64,000 nt of DNA from Pelagicoccus mobilis (lineage in GTDB: Bacteria; Verrucomicrobiota; Verrucomicrobiia; Opitutales; Opitutaceae), in contig NZ_JAENIL010000042.1 of the NCBI RefSeq assembly GCF_016595505.1, positions 1 to 64,000 of the forward strand, given 5' to 3'. Below, piece by piece: positions 45,441 through 53,388 of the stretch; position 1 is the first letter of the stretch, and every line of letters starts with the position of its first letter. The notes under the pieces were generated by a model. It had not been told where the DNA came from. It saw only the letters and a program-made list of their open reading frames with translations, and searched no databases. The position numbers and the translations under genes were made by a program.

Positions 45441-45516
45441 GGTAGGGCTCGACCGCCGGGCGAGCCGCATTGTTTGATGATCGTGTTGCGGCGTGCCCGG
45501 CGGTCACGCCCTACCT
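45441..45516. repeat. 3' palindromic elements, inverted pair (copy 8) between convergent genes
   Basis: 45441-45470 begins AGGTAGGGCTCG and 45487-45516 ends CACGCCCTACCT. The halves are near-perfect inverted copies of each other (about 26 of 30 positions), while each also folds alone. It begins 4 bp after the TPR stop and ends 10 bp before the sulfatase C stop, so it probably serves as a two-way terminator. The left half is the exact reverse complement of 53289-53317. Confidence 0.85.
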
Positions 45517-45525
45517 TTAGCCCTC

Positions 45526-47082
45526 CTAGTTTGCTTCCAGCCATGTATCCATCTTTTGGTCCAGGGACTTGAGCATGGATTTGTGCTCGGGGTTCTTCGC
45601 GAGGTTTGTGAGTTGCTTGGGATCCTTGAGCATGTCGTAGAGCTCGGTGCTGCCGTCTTTGTAGCGAAGGTAAGCGTAGCGGTCGGTGCGGAGTCCGTGG
45701 TTGCCTTCCATGTAGGTGAAGACGAGTTCATTGCGTACTGGCTCCGCATCTCGGGAGTCTAGAACGGAGACGAGGCTGCGGCCGACATTGGGACCGGGAA
45801 GGGGAACACCTGCGAGGTCGCAGATCGTTGGATACATGTCGTTTAAGCTAGCGAGCTGGTGGCGTGCCTGACCGTTGCTAGCGTTTGGATTGCGTGGATC
45901 TCGTATGATGAGTTGCACGCGATTGGCGGTTTCCCAGACGGCTTGTTTGGCGATGTGGAATTTTGTACCGAGGTGGTAACCGTGGTCGGACCAGAGGAAG
46001 ACGACTGTGTTGTCGGCGTATTCAGAGTTTTCGAGCCCTTCGAGAAGGCGGCCGAGACAGGCGTCGGCGAAGGCGACGCTGGCGAGGTAGGATTGAACCA
46101 TATCGCGCCAAGCGGGGATTTCTCCGGCTGCTCCTTCGAGCTCGTTGGCGTGGTCCATGATAGAGCGGAGCTTGCCACGTTTGAAATCGGTGAAGCGTTG
46201 GGCACCAGAGGGGAGGTCCTTTAGGTCTGAGATGATGGCATCGAGACTTTGTCGGTTGAGGCCGGACATTTCTTCGGTTGGGAAGAGGTCGAAGAAGTCT
46301 TGCGGAGCGTAAAAGGGAAGGTGCGGGCGGAAAATGCCGCAGGCGAGGAAGAAGGGTTTGTCGGAGGGAAGCTTGATTTGCTTGGGACCGACTTTGCCAC
46401 GAAGGGAGTTCGCTTTGGCGTATCCGTTTTCTAGTACGCGGGCAATGAGGTCGGCAGTCTGGTAGTCGCCCGTTTTCTTGAGCGGCTCTTTGCCAGGCCC
46501 GAATTGCATGTTGCCACCCTTTGGTGGGGAGTAGCGGCTTGGTTTTCCGGCCGCACCTTGGTTGTGGTTGATCCAGGTGTCCCAGGAATAGCGGGCGTCG
46601 GCCCAGTCATTCTCGAGTTTACCTTCGGCGTCACCGAGTGGTTTGTGGAAGATCTTTCCAGCCCCGGCGGTGAAGTAGCCGTGGGCTCGAAGCTGCTGCG
46701 GCAGAGTGACGGTGTTTTTCAGCGTGTCGTAGAGTCGGAAATGTTTGCTGTGCATGTAGTAGCCCGACTTGTGCGGAGAGACGCCGGTCATGAGCGAAGT
46801 GCGCGAGGGGCCGCAGAGGGCCGAGGGGCAGTAGGCGCGAAGAAAGGGGGATCCTTGGGACGCGAGTTTGTCGAGATTGGGAGTGAGCCGTTTGACGACG
46901 GCTTTGCGGGTTTCGGCGTCTGGGTAGATCGTTTGCAGGAAGTTCCCCGGCTCCTCGGAAGCGTAGCCGGCGAAGTCGTTGAGATCGTCGATGGCGATGA
47001 AGAGGAAGTTCGGTCGATCGTCTGCGGTGACCGACCGAAGGATGAAGGATGATGTAAGAAGGATGAAGAGGGTGAGTCTCAT
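45526..47082 (-). CDS. S1 sulfatase C (iduronate-2-sulfatase-like)
   Basis: The 518-residue secreted sulfatase (ATG at 47082; a GTG at 47100 is less likely) has formylglycine Cys90 in C-G-P-S-R, metal ligands in FIAIDDLNDFAG and the later WSDHGYHLGTKFHIAKQAVW block. It is of the iduronate-2-sulfatase-like S1 type; the substrate is unknown. Its signal peptide codons contain a TTCATCCTTC-type tandem repeat. A short-repeat leader (47083-47114) lies just upstream of the start. It belongs to a run of minus-strand genes reaching up to the TonB receptor. Confidence 0.93.
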   Translation of the reverse strand: MRLTLFILLTSSFILRSVTADDRPNFLFIAIDDLNDFAGYASEEPGNFLQTIYPDAETRKAVVKRLTPNLDKLASQGSPFLRAYCPSALCGPSRTSLMTGVSPHKSGYYMHSKHFRLYDTLKNTVTLPQQLRAHGYFTAGAGKIFHKPLGDAEGKLENDWADARYSWDTWINHNQGAAGKPSRYSPPKGGNMQFGPGKEPLKKTGDYQTADLIARVLENGYAKANSLRGKVGPKQIKLPSDKPFFLACGIFRPHLPFYAPQDFFDLFPTEEMSGLNRQSLDAIISDLKDLPSGAQRFTDFKRGKLRSIMDHANELEGAAGEIPAWRDMVQSYLASVAFADACLGRLLEGLENSEYADNTVVFLWSDHGYHLGTKFHIAKQAVWETANRVQLIIRDPRNPNASNGQARHQLASLNDMYPTICDLAGVPLPGPNVGRSLVSVLDSRDAEPVRNELVFTYMEGNHGLRTDRYAYLRYKDGSTELYDMLKDPKQLTNLAKNPEHKSMLKSLDQKMDTWLEAN

Positions 47083-47114
47083 GGGAGTTTTTTGAACCAC
47101 TGATTACACTGATG
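47083..47114 (-). repeat. Leader with CACTGATTA/CACTGATGT direct repeats
   Basis: After a T-rich stretch (GTTTTTTG on the + strand), two 9-bp near-repeats CACTGATTA and CACTGATGT follow. It lies immediately upstream of the sulfatase C start. The same T-rich word precedes other tandem repeats near 52099 and 52142. Confidence 0.55.
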
Positions 47115-47147
47115 TGCCTGATTGATTAGGTTGTGTGTGGATGTCGC

Positions 47148-47174
47148 GGCGGTCTGGGCCAGACCGCCCTACCT
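47148..47174 (-). repeat. 3' palindromic element, copy 9, holding a sulfatase stop codon
   Basis: 10-bp arms GGCGGTCTGG/CCAGACCGCC around a single G, then CTACCT on the + strand. The TAG stop of sulfatase D (47169-47171) lies within it. The core is identical to copy 10. Confidence 0.9.
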
Positions 47175-48545
47175 GATTGGGAGTAGGATCTCCATTGGTT
47201 TGCCGTGTTGTTCTAGGGTGTCGCCGCTCTTTTCTATCCAGGTTTGGGTTTGTTGGCGGAGGGCTTTGAGCGTTTCGGCGTACTCGGGATTGTTGGCTAG
47301 ATTGTTCTGTTCGTGCGGATCTTTTTGGAGATCGTAGAGTTCCTCTTTGGGACGGTTGTGGTATTGCTTGAGCTTTTTCGCGACCGCTGGGTCAGTCTTG
47401 GCGAGCTCTACCCATGCTTCCCACATGTAATGACTCTCGCCTTTGGGGTTGTGGTCGGTTTGGCAACTGAAGTTGAGTTCGGGATACACGTTCATAACGT
47501 AGCGGAAACGATCGCTGCGGACTGAACGAAGTGGGTAGGTGTGGTGCGCGGCGGAGGAGTTGGTACCGTAGACAAAGTCGCGGTGGTGGTCGGTCTCGCC
47601 TTTAATGAGAGGAAGAATGGAGCGGCCGTCGATTTGCGTGTCGCCGTATCCGGATTCTGGGGGTGTGCCGCCTCCTAGCTCAACGAGGGTGGGGAGGATG
47701 TCTACGAAGGAGATGAGTGCGTTTTTGCGTGTATCCGGTGCGGTGACGCCGGGCCAGGAGACGAGCATGGGGGCTTTGAGCGAGTAGTCGTAATTGTTCC
47801 ACTTGCCGTAGGGGAGTTGGGCTCCGTGGTCGGCGGTAAAGAAGATGATGGTGTCGGGGCCGAGGTGTTCTTCAACGGCTTCAAGGGTAGCGGCGATTTG
47901 CTGGTCCATCTTCTCGACGTCGCTGTAGTAGCGGGCGAGTTCGAGCCGGGTTTCGGGGGTATCGATGAGCTGAGGGTGGACAGTGAGTTGGTCTGGATCG
48001 TAGTGATCGAATGCCTTTTTAGGCCAAGGAACATGCGGGTCTTTGATGCCGACCATGAGAAGGAGCGGCTTGTCGGATTCGCGTTGTGTTAGGTAGTCGG
48101 ATACGTTGCCGATGTCGTCGACTGAGATTTTTCGGTTTTCGTAGTCGAAGCCGACACGCTTGTCGTTGCCATGGCTGATCTTTCCGATGGCGGCGACTTC
48201 GTAGCCGAGCTCGTGCATGTAGTGGGGGAGCTGTTTAACGTCGTCGCGAACGTAGGTGTGGTTGGGCTCGGCTCCATTGCGGAAAGGCATGAGCCCGGAG
48301 AGCAGAGCCCCGCGGGATGGGGCGCAGCTGGGGGAGGCGACGAAGGTGTTTTCGAGGAGAACGCTTTTCTTAGCGAGCTGGTCGAGTGCCGGAGTGCGGA
48401 CGTCTGGGTTCCCCATGAAACCGGTGTCGTACGGGCCGAGATCGTCGGCGATGAGGAAGAGGATGTGCGGAGCTTTCGCTCCGAGTGTGGAGTAGTGAGT
48501 GGTGAGGAGTGAAATTAGGATGCTGGCGAGTAGTGTAATTCTCAT
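47169..48545 (-). CDS. S1 sulfatase D (heparan N-sulfatase-like)
   Basis: The 458-residue secreted sulfatase has formylglycine Cys74 in C-A-P-S-R, LIADDLGPYDTG for metal binding and a FFTADHGAQLPYGKWNNYDY block. The short form and motifs resemble N-sulfoglucosamine sulfohydrolase-like S1 members, but the substrate may be another sulfated glycan. The signal peptide codons include an 18-bp motif also seen upstream of the U32-like gene. The TAG stop lies in a palindromic element. It follows the double-propeller gene on the same strand after about 58 bp. Confidence 0.92.
   Translation of the reverse strand: MRITLLASILISLLTTHYSTLGAKAPHILFLIADDLGPYDTGFMGNPDVRTPALDQLAKKSVLLENTFVASPSCAPSRGALLSGLMPFRNGAEPNHTYVRDDVKQLPHYMHELGYEVAAIGKISHGNDKRVGFDYENRKISVDDIGNVSDYLTQRESDKPLLLMVGIKDPHVPWPKKAFDHYDPDQLTVHPQLIDTPETRLELARYYSDVEKMDQQIAATLEAVEEHLGPDTIIFFTADHGAQLPYGKWNNYDYSLKAPMLVSWPGVTAPDTRKNALISFVDILPTLVELGGGTPPESGYGDTQIDGRSILPLIKGETDHHRDFVYGTNSSAAHHTYPLRSVRSDRFRYVMNVYPELNFSCQTDHNPKGESHYMWEAWVELAKTDPAVAKKLKQYHNRPKEELYDLQKDPHEQNNLANNPEYAETLKALRQQTQTWIEKSGDTLEQHGKPMEILLPIR
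48484..48501 (-). repeat. Coding copy of an 18-bp motif shared with the U32-like leader
   Basis: AGTGTGGAGTAGTGAGTG differs by one base from 36143-36160 and here encodes part of the sulfatase D signal peptide (THYSTL). Confidence 0.55.
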
Positions 48546-48582
48546 GACGCTTGTGTGTTTTGGATGCGTTTAGGCGTGACGC

Positions 48583-48609
48583 GGCGGTCTGGGCCAGACC
48601 GCCCTACCT
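48583..48609 (-). repeat. 3' palindromic element, copy 10, holding a stop codon
   Basis: Same arms as copy 9 (GGCGGTCTGG/CCAGACCGCC). The TAG stop of the double-propeller gene (48604-48606) is inside the CCCTACCT end. Confidence 0.9.
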
Positions 48610-50376
48610 GTCTTCTGTTACTGTGAGGCGGTCGTGTTTGTTGAGTTCGAATTGGAGGATGCCTAGGCCGTGGTGGACGGGCGCGTGGGAGTCGCTGCCG
48701 AACATCGTCATACGCCACTTGCCGTCGTGTCCGGCGAACATGGTGGTGTGGCCGCAGTGGGGGACCGAACCACGGTAGTCGTAAGGACCCCAGATATTGT
48801 CGGAGGTACCGTAGATGCATTCGTAGGTTGCGGTACCGGGACCTCCGGTGTTGTCGGCACGGGCGAGAAGGTAAGTGTCGTCGATTTTGACGAGGGACAT
48901 GCCTTCGATGCCATGAAGGCCGAGGAGTTGTTTGAATTCTCCGTCGAAGCCGGTGAGATCGGCGTTCATCTTGGTCATGTTATTGGCTCCGTAGAGGTAG
49001 TAGACCTGGCCGTCTTCCTCTTCGTAAAAGAAGCCGTCGATGCCGCGGTGCATGGCTCCAGTGGAGATGTTTTTGAAGGGGCCTTCCGGTTTATCACCTT
49101 TGAATATCCAGGTTTGCATGTTGCCCCCGTTGGGAATGCGGGGGATGGAGACGGAGAGCATGAAGACATTTTGTGACTTGATGTATTGGATTTCTGGAGC
49201 CCACATCATGACGCGTTCGCCTTCTTTGAATCCGAGAGGGGAGCCATCGACTTGGGTACCGAGGTCAGCGCAGTCGACGAGGTGGTTGACGTCTTCCCAG
49301 TTCCAGAGGTCTTTGGAGCGGCGAAGCATGATACGAGGCTTGCCGAATTCGACGTCGACCCAGTTCTCGGTGCCGACTTGGTGATACCAGCCGTCGGGGC
49401 CTTTGCAGATAGAGGGGTCACGGACTTGTACGTGCGGAAGGCGGTTGCGGATGTTTCCGATGGGTTCTTTTTCGGCGTAGTAGTCCCCAGTGTAGGCGAT
49501 AGAGGTGTTTTCTTTGATAAACTTGGCTGGGGTGATGATTGGTAGTTTGTTTTCGACTACGTATTGATCATCGGCTTGTCCGGAGAAGGCGACTTGGTAT
49601 TGGCCAGACTTGTCTTTGAAAACGGTGCCGCCACCGGCGTGCATGAATGCAAGGCGGCGTTCGGTGTAGGGACCGAGGAGTGACTCTGACGAGGCGCAGA
49701 GAACGTCGTACATGACATCGTTGAGGCGAGTGAGGCGTTCGCTGGCTAGGAGATAGTAGCGTCCGTTTTCTTTGATAATTTGAGCGGAATCGGTACCGAC
49801 GCGGAGCATCTGAGCTTTTTCGGTGGCCCAGCCGTAAGCGGTCGGGCGCTCTAGATCGAAGGATGGGTGCAACCACTCTGGGGGGCTGACTATTCTTTTG
49901 AGGTCGTGAGAGAGTTTGGCGATGTGGCCTCCGCCGTAGACAAGGTAGGTATGAGAGTCGTCGAAAAAGAGAGACGCTCGTTTGATGCCCTCACCGAGGC
50001 GGGCGTGTCTTTTGTAGGGGCCCGATGGTTTTGTGGAGCGATAGAGGGTCGTACCTTCGTTTTCGGTTACGAGAAGCAGGAAGGTGCCGTCGTGCTGGTA
50101 GAGTTCGGGTGCGGTGAGAGTACCCTTTGATGTGTGGATTGTGGATACGAAGGTCCAGTCAGTGAGGTTTTCGGACTTATAGAGAGGCGTTTGGGTTTCA
50201 TTGCCGATCCATGTGCCAGTGAGGTAGTAATGTCCGTCATCGGCATTGAGGACGGAGATGTCGTAGAGTTCCTCGTCCAGGACTGGGACCATAGGTTTGG
50301 AATCGGGAGCGGCTCGGAAGTTCGCGTGGGCGAATGAGGTGATGAATGTGAATAGGATGAGGATTGGGAGTCTCAT
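48604..50376 (-). CDS. Double GH43-like five-bladed propeller protein
   Basis: The 590-residue secreted protein holds two GH43-like propellers (about 30-300 and 305-585). The C-terminal half keeps the usual acids: Asp320 (VRDPSI), Asp447 (GIDGFF) and Glu491 (GIEGMSLV). The N-terminal half keeps Asp39 (YDISVL), but the helper Asp and acid Glu positions read as other residues (near 133 and 198), so it may only bind sugar. The ATG at 50376 gives a proper signal peptide and is preferred to a GTG at 50406. It lies between two sulfatases and probably removes a terminal sugar from the same glycan. Confidence 0.8.
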   Translation of the reverse strand: MRLPILILFTFITSFAHANFRAAPDSKPMVPVLDEELYDISVLNADDGHYYLTGTWIGNETQTPLYKSENLTDWTFVSTIHTSKGTLTAPELYQHDGTFLLLVTENEGTTLYRSTKPSGPYKRHARLGEGIKRASLFFDDSHTYLVYGGGHIAKLSHDLKRIVSPPEWLHPSFDLERPTAYGWATEKAQMLRVGTDSAQIIKENGRYYLLASERLTRLNDVMYDVLCASSESLLGPYTERRLAFMHAGGGTVFKDKSGQYQVAFSGQADDQYVVENKLPIITPAKFIKENTSIAYTGDYYAEKEPIGNIRNRLPHVQVRDPSICKGPDGWYHQVGTENWVDVEFGKPRIMLRRSKDLWNWEDVNHLVDCADLGTQVDGSPLGFKEGERVMMWAPEIQYIKSQNVFMLSVSIPRIPNGGNMQTWIFKGDKPEGPFKNISTGAMHRGIDGFFYEEEDGQVYYLYGANNMTKMNADLTGFDGEFKQLLGLHGIEGMSLVKIDDTYLLARADNTGGPGTATYECIYGTSDNIWGPYDYRGSVPHCGHTTMFAGHDGKWRMTMFGSDSHAPVHHGLGILQFELNKHDRLTVTEDR

Positions 50377-50394
50377 GGTTGTTGTTTGTTTGCC

Positions 50395-50422
50395 CACGAA
50401 GGGCACGAAGTGTCACGAAGGG
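50395..50422 (-). repeat. Leader with three CACGAAGGG-type direct repeats
   Basis: CACGAAGGG, CACGAAGTGT and CACGAAGGG lie head to tail, about 20 bp upstream of the double-propeller start. The array is closely similar to 52109-52136 upstream of sulfatase E. Confidence 0.7.
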
Positions 50423-50453
50423 TAGATGAGATAAGTGTGACCGGGTTGTTTTA

Positions 50454-50480
50454 GGCGTGCCGCGGGGGCCCGCCCTACCT
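50454..50480 (-). repeat. 3' palindromic element, copy 11, holding a stop codon
   Basis: Arms GCGGG/CCCGC with a GG loop, then CCTACCT on the + strand. The TAG stop of sulfatase E (50475-50477) lies inside. Confidence 0.8.
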
Positions 50481-52094
50481 TTGACGGAAGTCGATTGGTT
50501 CTTGGGTTTGCGGACGGGTGGGGAGCTTTTCGGGAGTGGCTTTGTTGGTGACGGCCCATTCCCACCATTTGCGTTTCATGAGGTCTAGGATTTCTGGATA
50601 CTCTTCTGCGAGATCGTTGGTTTCGGTGCGGTCTTGGGCCATATTGAAAAGGAACCAGCGACCGGTGGTTTGGCGTTGGATGGCTTTCCAGTCTCCGTGG
50701 CGTACGGCGCCTTCGAGGCGGTGCTCGAAAAAGAGCCAATCGTGTGGACGTAGGGCTCCGTGTTCTAGGGCAGGGGTGAGGGTCTGTCCAGGAAGGGGGT
50801 GAATGTAGTGACCGTCGGCGTATTCTGGATACTCGGCTCCGGCGAGTTCTGCGAAGGTTGGCAGGACGTCGATGATGTGTCCGGGGGTGTTGATGATGGA
50901 ACCTGGATCGGCTTTCATGCCAGCAGGCCAGCTCATGATGAATGGAGTTGAGATGCCGCCTTCGTGGCTTTGGGTCTTGTAACGACGGAAGGGGGTATTG
51001 GAGGCGTTGGCCCAGCCTTGGCCGTAGGAAATGCCGCCGCGTTTGTTTTTGTCGTAGATGTCGGCGATGGTGCCGCCTCCAAGGTGGGAGTCGCCGCGTG
51101 GTTCTTGAGTGCTCCAAGGTTCGGGGCAGCCGCCGTTGTCGGATAGGAAAACGATGAGGGTGTTGTCGAGTTCACCTTTGGCTTCGAGGTGACTGACGAG
51201 GCGGCCGATCTCGAGATCCATGCGGTAGACCATTGCGGCGTAGACGGCCATGCGGTGATCGAGGTCGTCTTGCTCTTGCTCGGTTAGTGTGTCCCACGCC
51301 GGGACTTCGAAGTCGCGATGGGAGAGTCCTTGTTTTTCGGATACGATGCCGAGTTCGACTTGGCGGGCGAAGCGTTCTTCACGAAGAGCGTCCCAGCCAT
51401 TTTTGTATTTTCCTCGGAAGAGGGCGATGTCTTCATCGAGCGCGTGGAGTGGCCAGTGGGGAGCGGTATAGGCGAGGTAGAGGAAGAAAGGAGTGTCTTC
51501 GGGCGTTTCATCGATATACTGGATGGCGTAGTCGGTGAACGCGATGGTGGTGTAGTAGTCAGGATGGTTGGGGACGGGGAGGAGTTCGTTGCCTTCGTAG
51601 AGACCCTTAGGGCGGAAAAAGCTGGAGGCTCCGTCGAGAAGACCATAGAAGCGGTCGAAGCCGCGTTGGAGGGGCCACCAATCTTTTTCATCTTTGCCCA
51701 CGTGCCACTTGCCAGAGATGTAGGTACGATAGCCAGCTGGGCGAAGCACCTCGGCTATGGTGCGGCAGTTTTTGTTGAGGTGCCCTACGAAGCCGTCGGT
51801 GGAGGTGGGTTGCTTTTTGGTCATCTCGCCGATGCCCGCTTGGTGTTGGTAGAGTCCAGTCAGAAGAGAGGCGCGGGTTGGGCAGCAGCGGGAGGTATTA
51901 TAGAATTGGGTGAAGCGGACGCCGTTGTTGGCGAGCTTGTCTATGTTTGGCGTGGGGATTTCCGAACCGTAGCTCCCGATGTCGGAGAAGCCCATGTCGT
52001 CGGCCATGATGAGGACGAGGTTGGGACGGTCATCCGAGAATAGGGAAGGGTGAAGGGTGAAGATTGAGAGGGTGATGAGGGCTATGAATCTCAT
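50475..52094 (-). CDS. S1 sulfatase E (arylsulfatase A-like)
   Basis: The 539-residue secreted sulfatase (ATG at 52094 preferred to a longer form from 52130) has formylglycine Cys70 in C-C-P-T-R, IMADDMGFSDIGSYGSEI at the metal site and a VFLSDNGGCPEPW block. It is the arylsulfatase A-like S1 type, different from the iduronate-type sulfatases nearby, so the cluster probably removes sulfates from several positions. Signal peptide codons carry a TTCACCCTTC tandem repeat. The leader has CACGAAGGA repeats, and the stop codon lies in a palindromic element. Confidence 0.93.
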   Translation of the reverse strand: MRFIALITLSIFTLHPSLFSDDRPNLVLIMADDMGFSDIGSYGSEIPTPNIDKLANNGVRFTQFYNTSRCCPTRASLLTGLYQHQAGIGEMTKKQPTSTDGFVGHLNKNCRTIAEVLRPAGYRTYISGKWHVGKDEKDWWPLQRGFDRFYGLLDGASSFFRPKGLYEGNELLPVPNHPDYYTTIAFTDYAIQYIDETPEDTPFFLYLAYTAPHWPLHALDEDIALFRGKYKNGWDALREERFARQVELGIVSEKQGLSHRDFEVPAWDTLTEQEQDDLDHRMAVYAAMVYRMDLEIGRLVSHLEAKGELDNTLIVFLSDNGGCPEPWSTQEPRGDSHLGGGTIADIYDKNKRGGISYGQGWANASNTPFRRYKTQSHEGGISTPFIMSWPAGMKADPGSIINTPGHIIDVLPTFAELAGAEYPEYADGHYIHPLPGQTLTPALEHGALRPHDWLFFEHRLEGAVRHGDWKAIQRQTTGRWFLFNMAQDRTETNDLAEEYPEILDLMKRKWWEWAVTNKATPEKLPTRPQTQEPIDFRQR

Positions 52095-52108
52095 GGTTGT
52101 TTTTTGCC

Positions 52109-52168
52109 CACGAAGGACACGAAGTGCCACTAAGGGAGATTGTTTTTTGACCGCGGATGGACGTGGAT
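52109..52168 (-). repeat. Leader with CACGAAGGA and CGCGGATGGA direct repeats
   Basis: CACGAAGGA, CACGAAGTG and CCACTAAGGG are followed by GTTTTTTG and then CGCGGATGGA/CGTGGAT. Two kinds of short tandem repeat are thus stacked just upstream of the sulfatase E start. Confidence 0.65.
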
Positions 52169-52221
52169 CTTGTTTAATTATGTTGGAGCGAGTCTGATGA
52201 GTCGTGGTGAATGGATGGATT

Positions 52222-53160
52222 TTAGGGGGATGGTGGGAGGGAGACGCGTTTGAGCGTTTTTTCTGCGGTTATGTAGAGGGTCTTGCCGTCGGGGGTGATG
52301 GTGCAGTTCGAGGTTAGTTGACCGGTAGGGAGAACTCCGATTGGCTTCGCGTCTGGAGAGAGGAGGAGGAGCTGGTTGCTCTGGCCGTAGAGGGCGACGT
52401 AGAGGCGTCCGTCTTGGTCGACTGTCATGCCGTCGGGTTTGCCTTTGCCGATGGCCTGAAGGTCGATGAAGAGTTCGGTGGGACCGAATTCTCCGTTGGA
52501 GACGGTGGCTCGGTAGATTCGGGAGAGTTTCATCTCCGTGAGGTAGAGCTGATTGTGTATCGGGTCGAAGACTACGCCGTTGGGCGTTTCAAAGTGTTGG
52601 GGAAGCTTGGATACAGTTCCCTCTTTGAGCGAAAGTGTGTAGGAGCGGTTTTCATGGATCTCGCGAGCGTTGTCGTCAGGTGGAAGGATCCAGTCCCAAT
52701 AAAACGAGCTGAATACGATTTGGTCGCCGACGAGGGCGAGGTCGTTTGGGCTGCCGAAGCGCTTTTGCTCGAACTTGTCCGCGAGGATCTGGCGGGAGGA
52801 TGGACCTGTTTGAAGATCGTAGCTGACTACGGATCGTCCGGCTGCTTCGCAGGCGTAGAGGGTGTTTCCCGAGATCAGGAGACCATTGGAAAAGTGGCTT
52901 TTGTCGGTCCAGATCTGGGTTTTGTTTGAATCCGGATCGAACTTGAGGATTTGGCCGTTTTCGAGGTCCGAGAAATAGACGCTGCCATCCGGCCCGATGG
53001 CGGCTCCCTCGGTGAAACCGTGTCCGGTTGATACGCTTTCAATGGGCCAATCGAGGATGGGAATTTCCTTTTGAGGATTGGATGACTCTGGTTGTGCTTC
53101 GAGGATTGAGCTGAATGCTTGTATCAAGGCAACGGCGGCGATCTGAATTCTGTGTGACAT
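52222..53160 (-). CDS. SMP-30/gluconolactonase-like secreted protein
   Basis: The 312-residue protein has a signal peptide (about 1-22) and a six-bladed SMP-30/gluconolactonase-type propeller (FTEGAAIGPDGSVYFSDL, GSPNDLALVGDQIVFSS, FETPNGVVFDPIHNQLYLTE, KPDGMTVDQDGRLYVA). The Glu, Asn and Asp positions of the calcium-lactonase site are kept in these motifs. Such proteins open sugar lactones or related esters. Being secreted among sulfatases, it may act on an oxidised sugar from the glycan, which is inference. It lies 127 bp upstream of the sulfatase E start on the same strand. Confidence 0.85.
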   Translation of the reverse strand: MSHRIQIAAVALIQAFSSILEAQPESSNPQKEIPILDWPIESVSTGHGFTEGAAIGPDGSVYFSDLENGQILKFDPDSNKTQIWTDKSHFSNGLLISGNTLYACEAAGRSVVSYDLQTGPSSRQILADKFEQKRFGSPNDLALVGDQIVFSSFYWDWILPPDDNAREIHENRSYTLSLKEGTVSKLPQHFETPNGVVFDPIHNQLYLTEMKLSRIYRATVSNGEFGPTELFIDLQAIGKGKPDGMTVDQDGRLYVALYGQSNQLLLLSPDAKPIGVLPTGQLTSNCTITPDGKTLYITAEKTLKRVSLPPSP

Positions 53161-53288
53161 ACTTCGGGAAGGTTCGGGGTGTCGTCAGATTTTGAGAATA
53201 GTGCAATCGAGAGGCGTTTGGCTAAACAAACCGATAGCGGGAAGGTGCTTTGTTGCTGAATCGTTGAGTGGTTGTTGATTGGGGCGGT

Positions 53289-53317
53289 GCGGCTCGCCCG
53301 GCGGTCGAGCCCTACCT
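53289..53317 (-). repeat. 3' palindromic element, copy 12
   Basis: Arms GGCTCG/CGAGCC around nine bases, then CTACCT. It is the exact reverse complement of 45441-45469 and lies beyond the terminator hairpin of the TonB receptor. Confidence 0.85.
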
Positions 53318-53330
53318 CGGGAGACAAAGA

Positions 53331-53353
53331 GGGCCGCGCCAGAGGCGCGGCCC
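53331..53353 (-). terminator. Terminator of the TonB receptor gene
   Basis: A perfect 10-bp GC stem (GGGCCGCGCC/GGCGCGGCCC) with a three-base loop lies 35 bp after the receptor stop. Downstream is CTCTTTGTCTC, a weak T-tract. Confidence 0.75.
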
Positions 53354-53388
53354 AGAATTTGTTCCCCCATGGAACAAAAGTGGTGTGT

